Shown: positions 59,027 to 64,000 of the stretch, in pieces
Numbering within the stretch: the stretch's first letter is position 1
How the letters are laid out: every line of letters starts with the position of its first letter
NCBI GenBank assembly: GCA_039105265.1
Contig: JAPFFF010000023.1
Location: 124,001-188,000, forward strand
Length of the DNA: 64,000 nt
Source of the DNA: Tritrichomonas musculus
Lineage: Eukaryota; Parabasalia; Tritrichomonadida; Tritrichomonadidae
Direction of reading: 5' to 3'
Notes under the pieces: generated by a model
Database searches by the model: none
The model's input: the letters and a program-made list of their open reading frames with translations, nothing else
Told to the model about the DNA's origin: nothing
Made by a program: the position numbers and the translations under genes

Positions 59027-59272
59027 CAAATTAAAAAAAAAAGCAATTCATTTCATTTCATAAAGAAAATTTTGAGGTTTCCGTATCTTTATGTTTATCA
59101 ATTTTAGTAATTATAAATTATTTAATTTATTTTAAATTTATAATATATAAATAGAAAAAATAATTATGAAAATAAATTATCTATAAAAATGCAGGATTTG
59201 AATAAAAATGAATATTAATTATTTGAAAGAAATTATTTCGCTTTGTAATTTTATGAATTCAAAAATTTTTAG

Positions 59273-60124
59273 ATGTTCTGGCGTACTCCTCGAATAATTA
59301 TTGTTCGTCATGGTGAATCAGAGACTAATGTCCAGCAAATTTGTGGAGGATGGATTGATACACCTCTTACTGAGGTTGGAATTGCGCAAGCTCACCAAAT
59401 TGCAAATATAATCAAGCAAAACAGATTAAATTTTGATGTATGCATTTCATCTGTTCTTTCACGAGCGGTTAAAACTCGAAATATTATTTTAGAAGATCTT
59501 AATTTAGTTAAAAAATCAAAAAAGAGTGAAAAAAATGATAATGGTCAAGAGGATGATTTAGATTTTAAAATACCAGTATATTCAACATGGAAACTAAATG
59601 AAAGTCATAGTGGTGCATTAACAGGAATGACTTTTCAAGAGGTTACTGATAAATACGGACCTGACGCAATTCAAAACAGATTCTCTGTTTTTGATAATGA
59701 GCCTCCTCCAGTACCTACAGATAGTTCTTATAATCCAGCAAATGATCCATTATTTGCCAATGCCGAAGATCGTGATTTACTTCCGCTAGGTGAATCTTTG
59801 TGCTCAGCTTGGAAAAGAGCAGAACCATACTGGAAAAATGTGATCGAAAAAGTTTTTTTACAAGAGCAGAAAAAGAGCATTCTGGTTGTTACGCACGGTA
59901 ATATAATTAGAGCCATAATGAAATATTGCGAAAATTTAACTGCTGAAGATGGAATGAGAAGAAGAATTCTTCCGAATTGCGCTGCTCTTGTTTATGACTA
60001 CAAAAAAGGTCAATATATAAACAGACAAATTTATGGAGAACCAGAAGCAATGAAGAAATTTAAATTAGTTTATCGAGAAAAAAAGCCAAAACAAGAAAAT
60101 CCAGAATCAGATCAAAAAAAATGA
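59273..60124 (+). CDS. gpmA: Cofactor-dependent phosphoglycerate mutase (gpmA type)
   Basis: The 283-aa protein starts at ATG 59273. The histidine phosphatase signature VRHGESETN holds catalytic His13. GGWIDTPLTEVGIAQAHQIA, WKLNESHSGALTGMTFQEVT, PLGESLCSAWKRAEPYWKNV and VVTHGNIIRAIMKY complete the dPGM motif order, including the second active-site His in THGN. The internal Lys/Ser-rich insertion (KKSKKSEKNDNGQEDD) and the Lys-rich tail are additions to the usual length of about 250 residues. It interconverts 3- and 2-phosphoglycerate in glycolysis, which is central in anaerobic trichomonads. It is a confident family assignment. Confidence 0.92.
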   Translation: MFWRTPRIIIVRHGESETNVQQICGGWIDTPLTEVGIAQAHQIANIIKQNRLNFDVCISSVLSRAVKTRNIILEDLNLVKKSKKSEKNDNGQEDDLDFKIPVYSTWKLNESHSGALTGMTFQEVTDKYGPDAIQNRFSVFDNEPPPVPTDSSYNPANDPLFANAEDRDLLPLGESLCSAWKRAEPYWKNVIEKVFLQEQKKSILVVTHGNIIRAIMKYCENLTAEDGMRRRILPNCAALVYDYKKGQYINRQIYGEPEAMKKFKLVYREKKPKQENPESDQKK

Positions 60125-60445
60125 TTAATAATCTAATCCAATTTTGTATGTAAAAAATATATATTAAATTTTTTAATCAAAAATTGTTGAAAAATATGTA
60201 ATATTGCGATTTTATTCTTTTATGGATCAATTATTATTTCGTAATATGCATTATGTCATTACCAATGCTCAAGTATTTCATCAAACACATTGATGATTTA
60301 AATCAAACTCAATAAATTAACTATACAAGTAGAAAATTAATAATTATAAATAGATATAATTTTTCTAACTCATTCATATTTTAAAATAAATACCAAAATT
60401 AAAATAGAACTAATAAAAACATTTAATACTATATTATAAATTATA
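60125..60445. other. Intergenic between converging genes, no gene seen
   Basis: This is A/T-rich spacer between the 3' ends of the phosphoglycerate mutase gene and the CH-like gene. No structured element was noticed. Confidence 0.55.
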
Positions 60446-61852
60446 TTATATTTTGGTGGTATCTAAACCTAACATATTTTTAAGGTTGATAATCGTTGCT
60501 AATGAAGAAAATTTATTCTTATAACACGTAGTTAAACCATTATATAATGAGTTAGTTGCTCTAAATTCACCTGAATAAAGTAGAGAAGAATCAACCTTAT
60601 TTTCTCTTGGCCAATCACTTTTTTTATACAAAAATTCAAGTGATTTGCGAATATTCCATTTCTTTTCTATTTCATTTGCTGGCTTTGCAAATAAACATTC
60701 AACATTAGAAAAGTCTGGATCAATGACAGTAAGTAACTTAACTAAAGATATGCCATCTGAAATTTTACTTCCTTTAACAAAAACTTTTTCTTGTGATTTT
60801 TTACTTTTTTCACTAGCATTGTCGTTATTGAAAATAATATCAGTTTTTTTCTTTTTGTCATCAATATCATAATCTTCATCTTGCTCTCTCAATAGCAAAT
60901 TTGGTGTTTGCTTAAATGATCGCTTAGGAGATTTGATTTCTGTTGCATTACACATAACAAGAGAAATAATTCTTTGAATAAGAAACATGTCACCATTGAC
61001 AATATTTGCAGCACATTTTGAAAAAGATTCATCAATAAAAAATGATTGAATTAAGAGATTCAATGCTATCTCAACATTTGATTGAGCTTGTGGAGGTGAA
61101 AGGGCAAGTTTGATTGTTTTTGTATCTCCTGTAAGAGCATTATAGATATCAATAAATAACTGACCATTTTTAAATGGATCATCAAGGTATGATTTTGATG
61201 GTGTATCTTCTGTTAATAAAGGCAAATGAAGCTTTTGTAAAAATTTGTTGATAATATTTCTTTGGAAAACAATTGGCCTTTCCGCACCTTTCGTTCTTGT
61301 CAAAGGAACAGTAACATTTGTTTTTTTTAATGAAAAAGAATGTAAATCTTCTAGAATTCTCCACACTATTTCAGGTGGTGGAATTGAATTTATAGAATTT
61401 TTCAATAAGGTTCGTGTATCCTTCGTTAAACAATGATTTTGAATTAAAATTTTGATTGCGTTTACAATATCCGTAGAAAGAATTTCTGATTTATATAAAT
61501 TTTGATCGTATTTATCTTGAAAATCTTCAATTTCAGTAGATTCTTCTTCGAAAAAATTGGAGATTGTATCTGATTTATCAGGTTTTGGTGATAAATGTAA
61601 AATGTCAGGTAATAAATGTGCAGATTGTAAAAACCAATCAACAATTGATTCATTCATACCATTCATTAAGTCAGGAGTTGTATCACTGCATTCTTGCAGC
61701 CATTTTAAAATTTTTTTATGAGTGATATTTATAATTGATTTTCGATCTTTTGGACTAATTGAACTGAATAAATCATCATTATACATTGTAGATGAAGGAT
61801 TTACTGTTGTATTACCTCCATACAAAGAGACATAGTAAGAAGTTCGAGACAT
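60446..61852 (-). CDS. Protein with two calponin-homology-like domains
   Basis: The start is taken as ATG 61852 (MSRTSYYVSL) because TCATCATACG lies about 17-27 bases upstream. The frame also holds ATGs at 61909 and 61963. The protein is 468 aa. A first CH-like fold (about 195-300) shows NKFLQKLHLPLL, then KNGQLFIDIYNALTG, SNVEIALNLLIQ and ANIVNGDMFLIQRIISLVM. A second (about 350-460) shows ISDGISLVKLLTVIDPDFSN followed by IRKSLEFLYKK. The DG-x-x-L-x-x-L, SN-x-x-A-L-x-x-L and IV-(N/D)G-(D/N) motifs are typical of CH domains, which bind actin or microtubules. It lies head-to-tail, 139 bases after an ASH/MSP flagellar gene, so an axonemal role is plausible. Confidence 0.6.
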   Translation of the reverse strand: MSRTSYYVSLYGGNTTVNPSSTMYNDDLFSSISPKDRKSIINITHKKILKWLQECSDTTPDLMNGMNESIVDWFLQSAHLLPDILHLSPKPDKSDTISNFFEEESTEIEDFQDKYDQNLYKSEILSTDIVNAIKILIQNHCLTKDTRTLLKNSINSIPPPEIVWRILEDLHSFSLKKTNVTVPLTRTKGAERPIVFQRNIINKFLQKLHLPLLTEDTPSKSYLDDPFKNGQLFIDIYNALTGDTKTIKLALSPPQAQSNVEIALNLLIQSFFIDESFSKCAANIVNGDMFLIQRIISLVMCNATEIKSPKRSFKQTPNLLLREQDEDYDIDDKKKKTDIIFNNDNASEKSKKSQEKVFVKGSKISDGISLVKLLTVIDPDFSNVECLFAKPANEIEKKWNIRKSLEFLYKKSDWPRENKVDSSLLYSGEFRATNSLYNGLTTCYKNKFSSLATIINLKNMLGLDTTKI

Positions 61853-61867
61853 TTTGGACTTTTTAAA

Positions 61868-61877
61868 CGTATGATGA
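61868..61877 (-). promoter_or_regulatory. TCATCATACG element upstream of the CH-like gene
   Basis: TCATC/TCATA and ACGTTT stand together 17-27 bases before the ATG at 61852. They resemble the Inr plus the recurrent AAACGTAT motif, and favour this ATG as the start. Confidence 0.4.
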
Positions 61878-61991
61878 CATTCAAAAAGTTTAAAATCTCT
61901 ATTCTGCATATAGTAATTAAAAAAAAATATAAAATGTTCATGAAATTCTTTAAAATCAAACATTTATTAATATACACAAATAAAACAATTT

Positions 61992-64000
61992 TCATTGTGG
62001 CACAATTCTTCCTACGATCAAAAAATAAATATTAATATTATGTTCTTTGATTGTGAAAAGCCACAAAGATTCCACTGTTTTAACAGAATTCGGTAAATAA
62101 GAGAATCCGACCACATATCTTTTTCCACTTGATACGAGAGCCTGAGGTACCAAACATTGAACAGATTGAGAAACGCCTTTATTAACTCTTGTCCAGTTAA
62201 CTTCGTAAGGAGCTGATGTTGGGTTAATTATTTCGAATTTCTTTAAAGTCTTTTTCCCGACTCCCTTTGAAAAAAGCTCGATAACTTTCACGTCATCTGG
62301 AAGAGGGTCACTATAAGCTGGGTGCCTTCTTCCAGCTGACAAGTAATCTGACATTTCCACATTGAAATGGCAAAGTGGCCTTCTAGATAATCCGCTCATT
62401 GAAATTCGTGGAGGTTCCATCACTGAAAGGAAAGGAATTGACATTTTAAAAGTAGCAGTGAAATCGTCAACTTCCTCTGGTGAAAAGTGAACCTTGAAAA
62501 CTTTTGATTGGCCACCGTTTAAAACTCCACTATCAGGCATAATTGAAAATGGAGTTTTGTTTGTTGTGTTCCTTAGGGCTGTCATCTCTTCAAGCACCCA
62601 TTGATACTCAAACTTGATCTGAGATGTGTTCGTCACTTTCACGTCGTAAACACGCCTTTCATACATCATTGTCGGTGCGAATGGAATGCTCGTTGTGTCG
62701 ATTGAGTACTTGATGACGTCTGATATGGCATAAATACGTAAAACTAAATCTTTCAGCTTGGCTGGAATCGCTTTATATGACGGCTCAGGCAAAATTTTCA
62801 CAACTTTGACAAGAGTCCGATCTTCTTCAACTTCAGCTTCAACGGTTGCTTCTTGTATTTCCTGTTTCTTCAATGTTCTGTTCTTGGCTGATTTAGAATT
62901 CGGCGTGTTAACGGAGGATTTGGTGGATGATTCAGTTGAGGATGATGCTGATACATGGTTTGACTTTTGTGGGGTATTTAATCGTCCTGAATTCAAAAAG
63001 TTTCCACTTTTCTGAGTCTGCTTTGAATTTAATCCGGCTTGCGAAGTTGATAACGACTGATTCAAAGACAAATTGGTCTCGCTTGCTTCCTGTTGAAGTT
63101 CGCAACGGGGCAAGTATTCAACAGTGTGCATTGAATCATCCCAGTCAGGAGCTTTTGGATCGTCAAGTTCAATTTTTGACCATTGGCACGGAATTTTGAA
63201 TAAGTTGTATTTGACAGCTTTTTCAGTGAAAAGCGTGATCGTAATTATCTTCGATTGTCCGGCTTTCAAATGGCCAACTCGCGGCGAAAAGTGGAAATCA
63301 CGATTGTTTGCCCACGTAAAGCGAACATCGCTGTTGCAAATGTTGCGCATTTTGAACGTGCATTGTTGCTGTCTTCCAACAACGTTATCTTTGAAAACAA
63401 CGTCGTTATCGTCTTCAATCGAGCCGTCAAAGACGACGTCATCAATGAAGCCTTCGCCAACAAAATTAAGAACAAGATCGCACTTAGGATTGTCGGGGCA
63501 CGAAACGCAAACTTCAAAGTTGGCACGGTGTGACATTTGAGGTGAAAACTTAACCGTTATATTGAGTATCCGGCCAGTGTCAAGTGTCAATGGTTCGGCA
63601 TAATAATCGGCATCTTTTAACGTAAATTCACTCGAATTGGTCTTAATGTTGACGTTCACTTTGGCCGGAATTGAAGCATCGTTTCGAATGGCGACCGTTT
63701 TCTCTCGATTTGAGTTGATTAAAACTCTTCCCATTGGGACGTTGTAGGTTCCGTTTTTAGCCTTTTCAAGCTTTGTCAGCAACGTCAATTGAGGTAAGCA
63801 ACCTGTTCCTTCCACACAGAATTTTAACGTCTTTGTGTCAGGGGAAGTTCCTCCTTTAACATTAGCCTCGAAGAAGCCGATGAAATTTTCACATGTCAAA
63901 GGTGAAAATTTCAATTCAATCGTATATTCACCTTTTGCAGGCACGTTAACGGTTTTTTCAGAAACATCAAAAGGGAAATTGTTCATTGCTGCTTTTGTCC
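61992..64000 (-). CDS. ASH/MSP (Ig-like) repeat protein, HYDIN/CFAP47-like (5' end outside the window)
   Basis: The frame is open to the right edge, and codons continue upstream of an internal ATG at 63986, so the true start is outside. The visible part is about 669 aa. Repeated Ig-like beta-sandwich units appear: VPAKGEYTIELKFSPLTCEN, LNITVKFSPQMSHRANFEVC and LNGGQSKVFKVHFSPEEVDD, followed by FTATFKMSIP. Each has the G-x-(F/Y/V)-x-(I/V)-x-F-x-P signature of ASH/MSP domains in HYDIN, CFAP47 and CFAP65. A Ser/Thr/Asn-rich linker lies near 62880-63110. Such proteins build axonemal central-pair or cilium-base structures. This gene is less AT-rich than most here. The exact orthologue cannot be decided from this part. 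Confidence 0.7.
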   Translation of the reverse strand, partial: TKAAMNNFPFDVSEKTVNVPAKGEYTIELKFSPLTCENFIGFFEANVKGGTSPDTKTLKFCVEGTGCLPQLTLLTKLEKAKNGTYNVPMGRVLINSNREKTVAIRNDASIPAKVNVNIKTNSSEFTLKDADYYAEPLTLDTGRILNITVKFSPQMSHRANFEVCVSCPDNPKCDLVLNFVGEGFIDDVVFDGSIEDDNDVVFKDNVVGRQQQCTFKMRNICNSDVRFTWANNRDFHFSPRVGHLKAGQSKIITITLFTEKAVKYNLFKIPCQWSKIELDDPKAPDWDDSMHTVEYLPRCELQQEASETNLSLNQSLSTSQAGLNSKQTQKSGNFLNSGRLNTPQKSNHVSASSSTESSTKSSVNTPNSKSAKNRTLKKQEIQEATVEAEVEEDRTLVKVVKILPEPSYKAIPAKLKDLVLRIYAISDVIKYSIDTTSIPFAPTMMYERRVYDVKVTNTSQIKFEYQWVLEEMTALRNTTNKTPFSIMPDSGVLNGGQSKVFKVHFSPEEVDDFTATFKMSIPFLSVMEPPRISMSGLSRRPLCHFNVEMSDYLSAGRRHPAYSDPLPDDVKVIELFSKGVGKKTLKKFEIINPTSAPYEVNWTRVNKGVSQSVQCLVPQALVSSGKRYVVGFSYLPNSVKTVESLWLFTIKEHNINIYFLIVGRIVPQ

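Noticed and set aside
61853-61963. Longer N-terminus for the CH-like protein starting at 61963
   Set aside because: The extra 37 residues are Phe/Lys/Asn low-complexity, and Inr-like elements lie inside this stretch, favouring ATG 61852. It cannot be fully excluded.
62758-63540. Several plus-strand frames opposite the ASH/MSP gene
   Set aside because: They are antisense shadows arising because this gene is less AT-rich and has fewer stop codons on the other strand.

Overview
The window looks like nuclear DNA of a trichomonad, most likely Tritrichomonas or a close relative. The DNA is very AT-rich. Genes are intronless, single-frame and closely packed on both strands, separated by A/T-rich spacers with long A or T runs. 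Several genes have a TCA(C/T)(A/T) initiator-like element within about 25 bases of the ATG, as in Trichomonas. The gene content also fits: TKL and STE kinases, a kinase fused to Sel1 repeats, asparagine-rich and coiled-coil proteins, GBP-like GTPases, a VPS9 protein, flagellar proteins and an initiator-binding-domain-like protein. The species is an inference.

Layout. 1-193 is the tail of a CTD-phosphatase-like gene. 1.97-8.5 kb holds an ARM-like helical protein, a PACS-like sorting protein, a ubiquitin-fold protein and a tail-anchored STE kinase. 8.9-13.3 kb is an accessory island: a 472-bp MITE, the fossil of a virus-like or mobile element with an SF3-helicase-like gene, a 160-bp MITE inserted in that fossil, and a 247-bp fold-back MITE. 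13.3-25 kb holds a PPR protein, a DUF4795/QRICH2-like coiled-coil protein, a heptad-repeat coiled-coil protein, a small protein with I9-like halves and a CDK. 25-34.7 kb holds a TKL kinase, a UBL-UBA protein with an apparent frameshift, a small unknown protein, a tetraspanin, a MATE transporter and a RhoGAP with a CaaX box.

34.9-46 kb holds a kinase with about 15 Sel1 repeats, a divergent pair of GBP-like GTPases (one cut by an in-frame stop) and an EF-hand/WD40 protein of the WDR49/CFAP337 type. 46-48.4 kb is a gene desert. 48.4-56.4 kb holds a VPS9 protein, a folliculin/SMCR8-type DENN protein, an initiator-binding-domain-like protein and an ER Hsp70 (BiP). 56.4-57.8 kb carries decayed cysteine-rich surface-protein sequence. 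57.8-64 kb holds a membrane-bound PDI-like thioredoxin protein, a gpmA-type phosphoglycerate mutase, a protein with two CH-like folds and the 3' part of an ASH/MSP flagellar protein.

Shared themes. Membrane traffic and small-GTPase control recur (PACS-like, VPS9, FLCN/SMCR8-like, RhoGAP, GBP-like). So do axoneme and cytoskeleton (QRICH2-like, WDR49-like, ASH/MSP, CH-like) and the ER (BiP, PDI-like). No rRNA, convincing tRNA or CRISPR array was seen. All domain calls rest on reading motifs by eye, without searches.
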